Positions 36,189 through 48,300 of a DNA stretch of 64,000 bases are shown one piece after another. Within the stretch, counting starts at the first letter, position 1; every line of letters begins with the position of its first letter. A program made the translations under genes and the position numbers. Source of the DNA: Oreohelix idahoensis (lineage: Eukaryota > Mollusca > Gastropoda > Stylommatophora > Oreohelicidae); contig JAMPIV010019866.1 of assembly GCA_024509875.1 (NCBI GenBank), forward strand, positions 62,001 to 126,000. Direction: 5' to 3'. The notes under the pieces were generated by a model. It was not told the DNA's origin and did not search any database. It saw only the letters and a list, made by a program, of their open reading frames with translations.

Positions 36189-38052
36189 AGAATATGTGAC
36201 ACTCAGAACAGAAGCAAAGAACAAAGTGCTAGCAGCAAAACAGAAGTCCTGGGAAGAATTTGGAGAAAAGCTAGAAAAAGATGCACAAGAAAACCAGAAA
36301 TTGTTCTATAAGACCATAAAGAACATGAGGAAGGAAAAACAATGCCCTCTCAAATTTATAAAGGACAAGCAAGGCAAATTGCTTACTGCCCCGAAGGAAG
36401 TAATGGAAAGATGGAAAGAATATTTCTCAGAACTTCTTGATGGTGAGCAAGGTCAAGCATCAGAAACGATAACCACTAGCACAGAAGGTGAAACAAATGG
36501 TGATTAAGATGACATAAAGATGGAAGAACTGAAGGCAGTACTGGAGAAAATCAAGATGGGCAAAGCAGCAGGGCATGATGGTATAACACCAGAAATGGTT
36601 AAGTACATGGGAGCATCAGGCGACCTATTACTCTTAAGGGTCCTACAGGCAGCATGATGCAACAAGACCATACCAAAGGATTGGGAGATTGCCATCATAA
36701 CACCAATTTTCAAAAAAGGGTGACAATCGACAGTGTGGAAACCATAGAGGCATATCCCTTCTCAGTGTCCCTGGTAAAATCTACTCTAGAATCCTAGAGC
36801 AGAGACTCCGACGCCTAGCTGAGCCACAATTGGATGAGGTCCAGTGCGGATTCCGAACAAACCGAAGTACTCAAGACCTAATCTTCACACTCAGACAGCT
36901 GAGTGAAAAGGCCCTTGAGTATAAGAGTGAGATCCATCTTTGTTTCATAGATCTGGAAAAGGCGTTTGACAGGGTCCCCTGAAGCAAACTTTGGGACTGT
37001 TTGGCAAGGAAGAATATTCCAGCACCTCTGATTCATGCTATACAGAGCTTCTACAAGTCTTGCAGAAATTATGTGAGGACAGCAAACCATAAGTCAGAAG
37101 AGTTCAGGACCACCACTGGTGTAAGACAAGGTGATATCCTATCACCTTACCTCTTCATACTCCTTATGGACGATGTCATCAAGGCATGTAAGGAGAGAAC
37201 AAGAAAGTATTCAGTGGGGTACTGGAAGATGAGACAGGTCTATATTTCGGAGCTGGCATTTGCTGATGATGTTGCCCTGATTGCTAAATCAGAGGCACAT
37301 CTCCAATCCAACCTGCAAGTCTGGAAGGAAGAGCTGGAGAAGAGAGGGATGGTCATAAGCAGCTCTAAAACAAAATCCATGGTGATATTACGAGAAAAAA
37401 GAAGACACCAGATTAAGCTGGGAGAACAGGTCCTAGAGCAGGTCGACCACTTTAAATACCTCGGAGCTATTATAGACCGAAAGGGAGGCATCAAAGAAGA
37501 GTTGGCCACTCGAACAGCAGCAGCTGGGAGACTTTTTCAGGCCATAAATCGAGGATTCCTCAGCAAGAGAGAGGTTGGTAAGAAAACGAAGATGGCTGTA
37601 TACCGCTCCACCTATGTCCCAGTCTTGACATATGGATGCGAGTCATGGGCAATGACTACAACCCATAAAAGCCAGATCCAAACCTCAGAAATGAGGTATC
37701 TGAGGAAGGTGGTTGAAGTAACAAGAAGAGACATGGTACGCAACCAGACGATACGTCAAGGCCTTAAATCCAACCCCTGCAGACCCAAGTAGAACAGTAC
37801 CAATTAAGATGGTTTGGCCATGTCTGCAGAATGGGAGAAGATCGGATACCACGACAAGCATGGGAAACAAAGAGCCAAGGATCCAGACCCCGAGGACGAC
37901 CCAGAGTCCGCTGGGAGGACAACATTAGACAATCTTTGAAGGACCGAGGACTAGAATGGAACCAGGCCAGGAGGAAGACAGCCGATAGGATAGTCTGGCG
38001 CTCTCTCTTCCAAACCTCTACACCTCACGGTAGAAGGGGAACGACTAAGTAA
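36175..38052 (+). pseudogene. LINE reverse transcriptase, multiply broken
   Basis: Frames at 36175-36507, 37001-37792 and 37831-38052 together give KAAGHDGITPEM, GISLLSVPGKI, FIDLEKAFDRVP, GVRQGDILSP, FADDVALI and the C-terminal RWFGHV/GRPRVRWED region. Stops interrupt at about 36508, 36657, 36722, 36981 and 37791, with several frame changes. The copy cannot make RT. Confidence 0.88.
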
Positions 38053-38063
38053 GTAAGTAAGTA

Positions 38064-38448
38064 AGTAGACCACAAACTGAGGAAAGAACAAGCAGGATTT
38101 AGAAAGAACAGAAGATGTGTAGATCATATATTCACTCTCAGGAACATTATAGAGCAGTGCTCAGAATGGCAAAGACAGCTGTACATTAATTTAGTTGATT
38201 TTGAAAAGGCTTTTGACAGCATACATAGGGACAGTTTATGGAAAATACTGAGGGCTTATGGAATTCCAAGCTTACTAGTGTCAATCATAAAAAGCCTCTA
38301 TGCCAACTTTACGTGTATTGTTGGGCAGAGCAACCTAACCTTTGAGGTGAAGACAGGAGTACGACAGGGATGCCCCTTTTCAACTACTCTATTTTAACAG
38401 TCATAGACTGGGTGATGCGTCAGACAACAGAGGGCAGTCCAAGAGATA
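38064..38448 (+). pseudogene. RTE LINE, segment 3
   Basis: Resumes at [20 protein letters not shown] and carries the first RT Asp (FEKAFDS) and GVRQGCP. A one-base loss near 38394 shifts the frame before the next insert. Confidence 0.88.
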
Positions 38449-39072
38449 TGAAACTCTTTACAGAGCGATACAACAGGAAGCAATCTGATCATCAGAAGAA
38501 ATCCCCCCGTCCGACAAGTGTTTCGGCCCTACATACTCCTTTACACTCTAAGGGGGGCGGGCCCACTTGGGTCATGACTCCCAAGCGTCTCAGCCTCCTG
38601 TTGTCTTGTATCGAAAATGAACCCATTTCACTTATGGTAGCAACTTTAATCCACAACTCCGCCAGCCGTGGAGGCAATTGTGAAAGTAACAAAGAGGAGA
38701 CAAATTATTCCGTTCGCTCCGTAGCACATCACAACTACGGACACACACTGAGTCACCTGCGCGAAGCCGACGAGACTTGACACTGCGCGCTCGCCACTGA
38801 AATTCTTCCTGACACCCCTTATAGTATACATAGCCTGTCGCCTCTCAGCCACAGCCCTTTCACTAGTACGCCTAACAACTCAGCGTATTGTGGACTTAGA
38901 AAAATTCCTGGTGTTTTCTGTACCGCAGCGTTTATTGTCACGATTTCCATTGCCCATTGCGGTTGTTCCACAGCCAGCCTGATGCCTTTTCGGCAGTTTC
39001 ACTAAGCCTCTTCAGTGCCCTTGTTCTCGACTGTCCCTTCAGCCCCGACAGTTTCAATAGATCATACACACA
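38449..39072. mobile_element. 0.6-kb insert, possible solo LTR
   Basis: Compared with the RTE copy at 7.67 kb, about 624 bp of foreign sequence splits AAGAGGAATAAGATGG. The insert can be read as TGAAACTC...CATACACA with imperfect 5-bp flanks (AGATA and AGAAA). It contains TTATAGTATACATA and no coding region. The ends are uncertain. Confidence 0.5.
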
Positions 39073-39947
39073 AGAAAGATGGACTACATTTTCTACATTG
39101 GAAGATCTGGAATATGCAGATGACATTGCACTACTAGCACATTCACATCAACACATCTAGGAAAAAACGGAAAGACTTAATAAGTTTAGCCAGCAGGCGG
39201 GCTTGAACATCAATTTAAAGAAGTCAGAGGTCATGACGCTCAATGTGAGCAACCCTGAGCCCATATCAGTAAGGAATCAGCAACTGGTACAGACAGACAC
39301 CTTCACATACCTAGGATGCATTGTAACACCAGACGGCGGGGCAGGCAAAGACATCAACATCAGAATGAATAAGGTAAGAACAGCCTTTTTTTTTAAGCCT
39401 AAACAACATCCGAAAGTCCTCTCAATACAGCACAAGCACAAAATTAAGATTATATCAGAGCTGTATGCTTTCTGTGCTTTTCTATGGTGCGGAATGCTGG
39501 AGAGTTACAGAGAAGGAAATGTCGAAATTGTCCTCTTTTCACACAATATGCCTAAGAAAAATTCACCGAATATTTTGGCCGAATACCATCACCAACCAAG
39601 ATCTGCTTACTCGGAGCAAGCAAGAGGACATGCACACCATCATAGCTGGCAGACGCTGGAGCTGGGTTGGCCATGTCCTCAGAAGAGACCCCGATGCCAT
39701 CACAAGAACAGCTATGCTTTGGACCCCTGAAGGAAAACGAAAGAGAGGCCGACCAAAGACAACCTGGCGGAGGACTGTGGAGGCTGAGATGCAAAGAATG
39801 AACCAGAGTTGGGGCACTGTACGAAGGATGGCCGCCGACCGAGCAAAGTGGAATTAATTTGTTGTTGCCCTACAAGACGCCACTAGGCGTGATGGCCACT
39901 GACTGCTTTGATGGTCGGCGGCTAAGGATCAAAGAAGAAGAAGAAAA
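39073..39947 (+). pseudogene. RTE LINE, segment 4 (RT active site to 3' tail)
   Basis: Reads [17 protein letters not shown], a stop (TAG near 39159), then AFTYLG-like sequence and [20 protein letters not shown]. The C-terminus [20 protein letters not shown] is in frame, unlike the copy at 8.4 kb. It ends in AAGAAGAAGAA at 39947, directly against the 13-bp TSD. Confidence 0.9.
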
Positions 39948-39960
39948 AGATATATGGATA

Positions 39961-40268
39961 GTTTGCAGCAAACAAGGAAAAATTAACAGTCTCTCAAACA
40001 GTGGCCACTCTGTTGAAATGGGTTCTTGATTTTATTCATTATTGAGGGTCAAGGATTTAGGTTGTCTTTAAGTCGGTTAGCGTAATGAATGACCTACTCT
40101 TTGTTCCTCATGAACTTCAACTAATAAGTGTTAAGATTAATATCCTTCATCAAAGAAGAGCAAATCGTGCATTTTTGTATTATGAATATATGGCTTAATA
40201 TTCCCGTCCGACAGATAGCGCCGCTGTAGTAGTCTGTGAAAATTGTGTCTGTGTACGACACGTGATAC
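39961..40268. other. mariner 5' flank, no gene seen
   Basis: Spacer between the composite LINE's TSD and the mariner coding sequence. The expected mariner 5' terminal repeat was not found. Confidence 0.4.
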
Positions 40269-40990
40269 AAACAACGAGCTGTAATTGAATTCTTGGTGGC
40301 GGAGAAAAAAAGTGTGGGGAACATTCACAGACGTTTGTGTGATGTGTATAGAAGTTGTGCAGTCGATAGGAGCACCGTTGAACGCTGGGTTCAGAGAGTT
40401 AAGGCTTCAGGAAGTGGAGAGACTGAGCTGCATGATCGGCTACGGTTTGGGCGTCCTGCCACAGCCACCAGCCCAGACATGTTGCAGCGCGCCGATGCCA
40501 TTATTCGTGAGGATCATCGCATCACAAGTCGACAATTGGCCCTACAGCTTTCAGTCAGCAATGGAAGTGCGATGGCAATTATCGATGCTCTCGGATATTC
40601 GAAGGTATGCGCAATAAGGGTTCCTCGAACTCTCACAACCGACTACAGACGTCAAAGGAAAACCATCTGTTCTGAATTGTTTGAGCGTTTTGATGCTGAG
40701 GGGGATGCCTTTTTGTCCCGGATGTGGCATCATTCGCAATCACCACGAAAAAAGAAATTCAAGACAACTCACTCCGCCGGAAAGGTCATGATCACTGTCT
40801 TTTGGGACATTGATGGAGTGATTCTTGTGGATGTGGTGCCCAGAGGTGAGACAATCAATTCGGACGCGTACATCAAAACCCTCAACTAACTCAAGCAGCG
40901 CTACCTAACAGAAATCCAGTAGACAATGCCCGCCCTCACGCAAGTCTGAAAACTCAGGAGGCAATCTCCAAATCTGGTTGGACTGTGCTC
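40269..40990 (+). pseudogene. mariner transposase, N-terminal part
   Basis: Reads RAVIEFLVAEKKSVGNIHRR, VDRSTVERWVQRV, GRPATATSP, ITSRQLALQLSVS, the helix-turn-helix DNA-binding half of a mariner transposase. It runs to DAFLSR and jumps to WHHSQSPRKKKFKTT. About 20 residues that include the first catalytic Asp of the DD(34)D triad are deleted. KVMITVFWDIDGVILVDVVP follows, then a stop after IKTLN and a shifted DNARPHASLKTQEAISKSGW that breaks off near 40990. The C-terminal remainder appears 11 kb away at 52.2 kb. It cannot be functional. Confidence 0.85.
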
Positions 40991-42056
40991 CCTGTGATAA
41001 GAGGTTTTAATGTTAATAAGAGATGGGCTATCCTGGACAAATAGGTGTATCAGATGATACCAGGATAGTGCCAGATAAGAGACTGGTCTTAAAAGTAATA
41101 CCCCCTTCTCTGAAAAGAGTATGGGTGTATAGACATCAAAGTGGGGTCAAGCTATGCAAGTTCTCAGAGAAGATGATGATCATGTACTCTGAGTCCCTAC
41201 TGCTACCTCTTCTGATCCCAAATTGATTTAGCTACGGGTCTAGGGGAATGTATTTATTTATACTTAATGATTAATTGCAAACAGAACTTTCAACTTTAAT
41301 GAAAATTATTTAAGAAAGGCTGTCTTCAATTTGTATGTACAATTTAATGGTCCGGAACATCAATCTTTTTGTCCGGACTTTCAAACTCAAGAAAATGTTT
41401 ATTACAGAATCAAATAAATAATTTGGAAAACAAATATGTTCATTTCTGTAAAGGATCACTGGAATGTCTGCACACACAGTTCTTGTTGCAAATATTACTA
41501 CTGTTCTAGTCCTACACTGTAAGGTCTGCTAATGTCATCATACCATAGTTGTTTCTAAGTTTACTTGGGTGAACCAGTTTTTGGATGAACCACCATGTGC
41601 CTTCTAATGGACTTATCTTTAGACTGATGCTACTGCTGTTCTTTCAATAGTAGTCAGGATCACCAACTGTGTGACTCCTGGCTGAGACGATGGTGTCTAG
41701 CTTCAAGTGTCTGAGAAGCTCTCAACTTCCACACGTCCCTCTTCTCAATAGCATGCAGCCACGATGTAAATTCTAAATATGACCTGAAAATAGAAGGACA
41801 ATCCCTTCCATGTAGAGACCTGCCTAAATCAATTCACCCCTAACAATATTAAAACTTACTATGTTCAGAGATGTGTGCTAACAAGTTGCACAAGACCTTG
41901 AATTCCGTTGTCTACCATCAGTTTCATGAAATCATTCTTTCTTTTGCAGTCTTCTTAGAATATGTCAGCTCGGCGTGGTGTTTATGAATCAATGGCGGAA
42001 AACCACAAAAAGTTGATACTATTTATAGCATTACTGATAAACTCTGTTTGTATAGT
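40991..42056. other. unassigned sequence between mariner half and LTR
   Basis: About 1.07 kb between the mariner breakpoint and the 42057 LTR. No coding or RNA gene was recognised. It probably belongs to an element inserted in the mariner before the LTR element landed. Confidence 0.4.
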
Positions 42057-43560
42057 TGTTGAATCATGCTTTATTTGCTAAATGATGTGAATGTCCACCA
42101 GTGGATAAATGTAGATGTGGGACTGGTGTAGCAAAGTGTAACGATTGTCAACTCATCAAACCCAGCACAGTTTTGGTCATACAGGTCATCTTGTCCTGGA
42201 ACGTGATGAGGCTCCGACAAGAATGTGAGTGTAAACAATGAGTGTGTATCTGAATGTCAGTACGCGAATGGTAGAATGATTCGATAGAGTTGACAGGTTG
42301 GTAGTACATCACTCATACTCACACTGTTCGAATTCAAGAAGTACTGGAACTACGGTGGTCTTTTTATAACATTTAATGGGACGCACACTTGGACAGTACG
42401 TGTATGGTTACAGGAACAAATGTCGACATAGACAGCATAATGTTGATCACAGGAATATCATCTTAAGTTAGCATTCATGCTTGGCAAATATCATAATGGA
42501 GCATTTGTAAATAAGCATTCAGCGTTCCATCATGTAAATCATCTGGCTTTACTGACTGGGCACGTCAGACCATAACCAAGATATAGGAAGGCTCCTAAAC
42601 CTAACCTCGTCTAGCGAATATTCCTTCACGTAAAGTTCAATATATATATATTTCATAATATAGGAATCCCAGACATGGGTTCTCACATGTAGCAGTGATC
42701 TCTTGGTTCATCGAGCGATAGTACAGGCATCCCTTTTTCTCACTCGATAAATACAAAGTATATGAATTTCAACATGCCTGTTCTCTCTCTCGTGAGCTTC
42801 ACTCACTATAGAATATAGACCAAAATTGGTCATTCATTAAATGTCCTCATTTCTTCATAGGTTCTCTCATAGAGGTAATTGAATAATATCATACAATCCA
42901 GTGCTGATACATAGGAATGTCTTCTTCCTTTGAATGGATATTCTTTTTAAAAGTACCACTGTGCATCTGCTTATCAACAACGATGGCGAAGCCCAAGTTC
43001 ATAATAAATTGTGGTTTTACCTTTTTATGCGAAATATAACTTTGCCATTCCTTGGCAAAAGAGAATAAACACTGGGGTAAAGTACATACAACATGTCTAT
43101 ATGACTATCACTTTTCCCCATCCATATATAGATCACTATTTCGGCAAAAAGCCTGCTACAACAAAACTCAGCATCCTCACAGGATGGCAGCCATGAATCA
43201 CACCCCTTTGCTAGCGATACTTCCGCTGCATAGCCTTTGACCTTTTCTAGCGACAACCAAATTAGTTCGACTTAGAAATGCAAAGATATCCATATATAAG
43301 ACAGACTCGTCCTACTCATACAAACACTACGTATAAATTCAGGCCATAGATATACTGAAGCAAGAACAATCTATTCCTACCCAGCCACAGAATAAATCGC
43401 AGTAGGCCTAGAGTCGTCTGCGGAGTCCGATCGAAGATGACAGAACTATTTTCAAGGGAAGCAACCCAAAAATGACTTCTCCTTAAGCACTTAAAAAGGA
43501 AATACTTTGCTTACCAAAATATTTGCGAACATAATAAGAATATAAATGTATTATATTGCA
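42057..43560 (-). repeat. 3' LTR of the Gmr1-like element
   Basis: TGTTGAATC...ATTATATTGCA on the plus strand. It is nearly identical to 50149-51650, including a short AT-run length difference near 42645. Open frames across it are not genes. Confidence 0.93.
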
Positions 43561-44034
43561 AGATAGTAAAAATTGCCCTTTACAGTCTTACCACACCTCC
43601 CGGGAAAAAAAAAAATAAAATTTTTTTTTTTTAAATACATCTAGGAGCACCGTAGAATAGGCTCACAACGCAAGAATACTGCGCAGATGAAAATATCAGG
43701 AATAACTATAATTCCTAATATGACTGGTGAGAATATATATCTCAAAATCTGAGAGAAATTGTTTCCCTACGAATAAATGTTTCCAGGAAGGTGTGATGTA
43801 CGTATAATACAATTCTGGTAATTATACAATGCATACCAAAAATTCACACTACAATCTTAAATTTATGATTTATGAAGAAACAATCATCAAAGAACAGCGG
43901 TGAATTAACATCAATAAACCGCTAAGTAGCGATACCATCATTCTATTATTAAATTACAAATGTGTATCTTAGTAAAGAAACAAAAAATAACTGTTGTAAA
44001 GTTATACATATTAAAAAGATCCAATATTTAACAG
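43561..44034. other. 3' untranslated interior of the Gmr1-like element
   Basis: Between the RNase H stop codon and the 3' LTR. It contains an A run followed by a T run near 43608-43633 beside CTCCCGGG, which may include the polypurine tract on the minus strand. Confidence 0.5.
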
Positions 44035-45387
44035 TTAAGTGGCATCATGTGGGCATCTGGACAGAATGTCCGCCATCACATTTTCTGAACCACGGATAGC
44101 TCGTACCGAAAAATGAAAAGGTTGAAGAGCGATTGCGTATCGAGTTGATCTCGAGCTCTTCAAGTTCTTACTTTGGATAGCCGTAAGAGCTTTTTGGTCA
44201 GTTTCCACTACGAAATGCGCGCCCAGAAGGAATCTTTGGAGTTTGAGAATTGACCAAACCATTGCCAATAATTCACGGTCTAAAACCGAGTAATTCCTTT
44301 CTGCAGCATTAAGTTTTCTGGATATGTACATTACAGGATGCAGAGTTCCAGAGTACTCTTGCATTAGTGCCGCTCCAATCCCAGTGGATGAAGCGTCACT
44401 ACGAAGAACAAATGTCTTATCTGTTGTAGGTAACACTAAAATAGGTGGTGATGAAAACATAGTTTTGATCTTCTCTAGTGAAGATTGGCATTCATGAGAC
44501 CAGTGAACCATGTTAGGCGACCCTTTCTTTAATAGTGTAGAGAGAGGTGCCATGATAGAGGACAGATTCGGAATGAAACGTCCATAAAATTGTATGAGAC
44601 CTAAAAGACTTCGCACTTGCTTTTTAGTCCTAGGGATAGAGATGTTAAGTATCTTAGTGATATTATGGTCTTCTGTCTTCAAGAAACCGTGACCTACTCG
44701 ATGGCCTAAGAAAGCAATTTCGCTAAAGCCAATACAAGCTTTAGATGGTTTTGCTGTCAGGTTATACTCACGCAGAGTTGATAATAATTCAACTAATCCT
44801 GAATAGTGATCTTCCCAAGTATCGCTGAAAAGACAGATGTCGTCTAGATAAGCAATGACATCTGACCGATACGATAGGATTCGACGCATCATGCGTACAA
44901 ATGTAGCTGGTGCGTTCATAAGGCCGAAAGGCATAAAATTCCATTGGAAAAGGCCTCTGGGAGTAGAGAAAGCGGTAAGAGGTTTGGCGCGTTCGGATAA
45001 TGGAACTTGCCAATATCCTTTAGACAAATCAAGTTTAGTGAAAAAATGCGATTTAGAAAGACGAGTAAGTAACTCTTCTAGTAAAGGCATAGGTTCAGCA
45101 TCGAACTTCGTAACTTGATTCAATTTGCGATAGTCAACGCAAAGACGTATGTTATTGTCTTTTTTTCGAACAATAACCATCGGCGAAGAATATGCAGAAG
45201 TGGATGGTTCGATTATTTGTAAATCTATCATTTCATCCAACTCCTTTTCAACCTGTGTTTGGAAATGTATAGGGATAGGATAAGGCCTAACCCTAATTGG
45301 AGTATGTTCAGTTAGAACAATGTCATGCTCAATGACATGAGTTTGTCCAGGGATGTCAGTGAGGACATCCTGAAATGTTTGTAACAT
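44035..45387 (-). CDS. reverse transcriptase-RNase H (second ORF of the Gmr1-like element)
   Basis: A 450-codon intact frame. RT motifs: VRPYPIP (about 33), SPMVIVRKKDNNIRLCVDYR (68-87), catalytic Asp 120 in FFTKLDLSKGYWQVPL, RGLFQWNFMPFGLMNAPATF (144-163) and the active site YLDD (180-183). RNase H follows: RSDASSTGIGAAL (Asp 331), SVLDRELLAM (Glu 372), VVETDQKAL (Asp 397) and the final Asp 440 in ENVMADILSR. These are Ty3/gypsy-type sequences. No integrase follows. The ORF overlaps the upstream one by 76 nt and lies in its -1 frame, so it may be made by -1 frameshifting or reinitiation. I saw no textbook slippery heptamer. Confidence 0.93.
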   Translation of the reverse strand: MLQTFQDVLTDIPGQTHVIEHDIVLTEHTPIRVRPYPIPIHFQTQVEKELDEMIDLQIIEPSTSAYSSPMVIVRKKDNNIRLCVDYRKLNQVTKFDAEPMPLLEELLTRLSKSHFFTKLDLSKGYWQVPLSERAKPLTAFSTPRGLFQWNFMPFGLMNAPATFVRMMRRILSYRSDVIAYLDDICLFSDTWEDHYSGLVELLSTLREYNLTAKPSKACIGFSEIAFLGHRVGHGFLKTEDHNITKILNISIPRTKKQVRSLLGLIQFYGRFIPNLSSIMAPLSTLLKKGSPNMVHWSHECQSSLEKIKTMFSSPPILVLPTTDKTFVLRSDASSTGIGAALMQEYSGTLHPVMYISRKLNAAERNYSVLDRELLAMVWSILKLQRFLLGAHFVVETDQKALTAIQSKNLKSSRSTRYAIALQPFHFSVRAIRGSENVMADILSRCPHDAT

Positions 45388-48300
45388 AGACGAAACTGTC
45401 GCCGTTCTCCTAGAGACAAATCAGGAGAAACAGTAACGTCTTTCCATGATTCACTAGAATGAAGTGGGATCATTGGAAGCGGGAGATTAACATCCGAAAA
45501 ACTTGTTTCCTCATCCTGTATTACAGACAGTGATGAGTAATGACCATGTTTGACATGAGAATCGTCCGTTGCCTGGAAAATAGGCTGTAAATAGTCAGGA
45601 CGTTCATGGAACTCCGTAAGCATATTGATGTGGAAGGTTTTATGCTTCCCGTTAATATCGACGATGTAGTCAACATCTGAAATTTTCGATATTATATCGT
45701 ACGGACCTTTCCAACTAATAAGGAGTCTATTTTCACGACAAGGTAGCAAAACAAATGCTTTGTCACCAGGACAAAGTTGTCGTAAAGTTCTCTTCTTATT
45801 AGCAAATTGTCTTGCCTTCTGCTTAGCAAACTCAGAAGAGGACGTTGCCAATTTGCATGCTTCGATAATCTTTTGTCTCAGCGCGATGACATACTCGTAA
45901 GAAGATTTTGTGTCATCGTCAATATTGTCAGCTGTTATAAGATCATGCAGCAAAGACATTGGGCCGCGCGGTCGCGCGCCAAAGACAAGTTCAAAGGGCG
46001 AAAACCCTGTATGTTCATTGGGGACCTCTCTGTACGCGAAGAGGGCCGCGGGTAAAACCCTATCCCAATCTTGAGGATGATCCTCAGTTATCTTCCCTAA
46101 TAAGTTCTTAAGTGTTCTATTTAGTCGCTCGACCATCCCATTGGACATAGGATGATAGATGCTACTCAAAGATCTCTCTATCTGTAGAGTAGACATTACT
46201 TGAGACATGGTATCCGATATCAGTTGGGTGCCATGATCTGATAATATTTCTCCGGGGAATCCCAGCCGAGAAAATATAAGCCAAAGAGCATCTGCAATGT
46301 CAGCGGTAGTAATGCTCTTTAGAGGGATAGCCTCTGGCCAACGTGTGCACATGTCTACACACGTTAAGATAAACTGATGTCCTCTAGCAGATTTGATCTT
46401 GAATGGACCAATGATGTCTATCGCCATTTTCTGGAATGGACGAATAGGAATATCTGCAGCCTGAATAGGCGCAGCATGACGAGGACCTTTGGATTTGACT
46501 TCTTGACATACTTTACAGGATCGACAATAGATCCGTATGTCCTTGTTCACAAAAGGCCAAAAGAAAGCCGCAAGAACTCTTGACTTTGTACGGGAAAAAC
46601 CCATGTGACCAGCACACTGAGAGTCGTGTGCATGTTGTAAGATCTTAACTCTCAAATTCTTGGGTACAAGAATCTGAGAATGACTTGACTTAGTGGAGTC
46701 TTGCACCATACGTACAAGTACGCCATTCTTCATTGTAATCCAAGATTTACAATTTGAATCTTTATTCGGATCACCTTTTGTTACAAGAGTGAAGAATTTC
46801 TTAAGAGTCGGATCTTCTTCTTGTTGTTTTATAAACGAGTCACGAGAAATTACCAAGGGATCATCTTGGTTATGCACTTCATTATCTTCAACAGATGAAG
46901 TTTCAGGCATATTGAGAGCTTGAGCTCTAGTGACTACTGCATTAGCAGATTGCATATTTTGATTTTCCCAAACGGAAATTTGCTCCGGAGTGCATTCTTT
47001 GACTCCGTGAATGCGACCGATGATAAGATCAGCGATCGGATCCGGCAAAAGACATGCGTGTACATCTCCTGTGAAGAAAGGAGTAGCAATCCTAATGATA
47101 GCGGTAGAGTATTTCTCTATGGTGCCGCCAAATGTTACGCATTTGACTACTTTGCCTGTAGAATGAGAAGGATCTATGAGTGACTGCCTAACCCCAATAG
47201 TTGTGCATCCAGAATCAAAAAGTACTGAGACTGGATTGTCATTTACTAAACCTTTGTGTAAGACAAGGGAACCTCTCCCATCATGCGCGATTGACGCAGG
47301 AAGAGCGGGAAGAGGATGGCCACAGCTTAAAGTAGACACTGTGGTTGGCTCAAATAATGTTTTGCATTGGGGGCACTGAGATGCTCTCCCAAAATCAAAA
47401 GCGGCACATGCCATATTATTAGAGTCATCATTATCTTTATTTTGTTTATAGGCTTCGTGGGACTCTTGCTGTGCAGAGTTCGCCTGGTAATGAGCTTTAT
47501 GTTTTTTGAATTGTGCTCTACCTCTGTTATTATTGCCTCTGTACTTATCATTGTTTCCATCATTATAACCCCTACTCGGGTTTGAATCATAGCTCCTTTG
47601 GTTACTATCATCATATTCATTATAATGAGTATCTCGGTAATTATGATCCTGTTGTCTCCATGAAGGAAAACTTGGATAGTTTCTAGAATGACTTCCTTTG
47701 CGAAAGTTCCTGTAATTATGACCACCCCTGAATCGAGGGCTGTCAGCTCTTCTCCAGGTATTCGAAGAAGAACCCTGAAATGATTGGTTACCTTGGTTCT
47801 GATAACTGTAATAGTTACCTTTTTTATTAAACCTATTTTGAGGTCCTTGGAATTTGTGAGAGTGATTAGGGTTGTATGGTGTTGCAGAAGCAACTGGCAT
47901 ACCTTCTTTAACCTTACTGTTGCTAATAGCTACGTCCGGATGTGCAGTGACGTATTGGGTACAATACTGTTCCATTTCTTTTAGAGACTTAGGTTTACGC
48001 TCATGTAAGAATTCGAGGAAAGGTTTATTTATACTTGACATAATCTTGTCTCTGAGTATCAAGTCCATAAGGGCTTCATAAGTCTTTTCTGTTTTGGATA
48101 GCTCAATCCAACGATCAAATGTAAGACGTGTTCTTGCAATGAATTCTGAGAATTCTACACCTGCCTCAGGCACCATTGTCTTAAACAACTTCCGATAACC
48201 CTCTTCAGACAACTGATACTTCTTTAACAAGGCTGCCCTAATAACATCATAGTTATCTTTGTCAGCCTCTTCAACCAAACTTAAACTAGTCAGAGAATCA

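Larger units (their letters stand above)
34896..38063 (+). mobile_element. near full-length endonuclease/RT LINE with 14-bp TSD
   Basis: Flanked by AGTAGACCACAAAC at 34882-34895 and 38064-38077. It has a GC-richer 5' leader, an APE endonuclease, an RT and a (TAAG)n tail ending at 38063. The tail of short tandem repeats again fits an RTE-like element. It is a different family from its host LINE. Confidence 0.92.
28567..39947. mobile_element. head-to-head composite of two RTE-type LINEs with one 13-bp TSD
   Basis: The left LINE (28567 to about 30815) is on the minus strand and the right LINE (about 30815 to 39947) on the plus strand. Their 3' tails face outward and their truncated 5' ends meet inside the endonuclease region. 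The same 13 bp, AGATATATGGATA, lies at 28554-28566 and 39948-39960. No TSD copy is seen at the inner junction. Three later insertions lie in the right half. One target-site duplication for two elements implies one integration event. Confidence 0.85.

Noticed and set aside
47327..47893. 188-codon minus-strand frame inside gag
   Set aside because: It is an out-of-frame shadow of the Asn/Arg-rich gag segment, which is conserved in the other frame with its relative at 60.6-61.3 kb.
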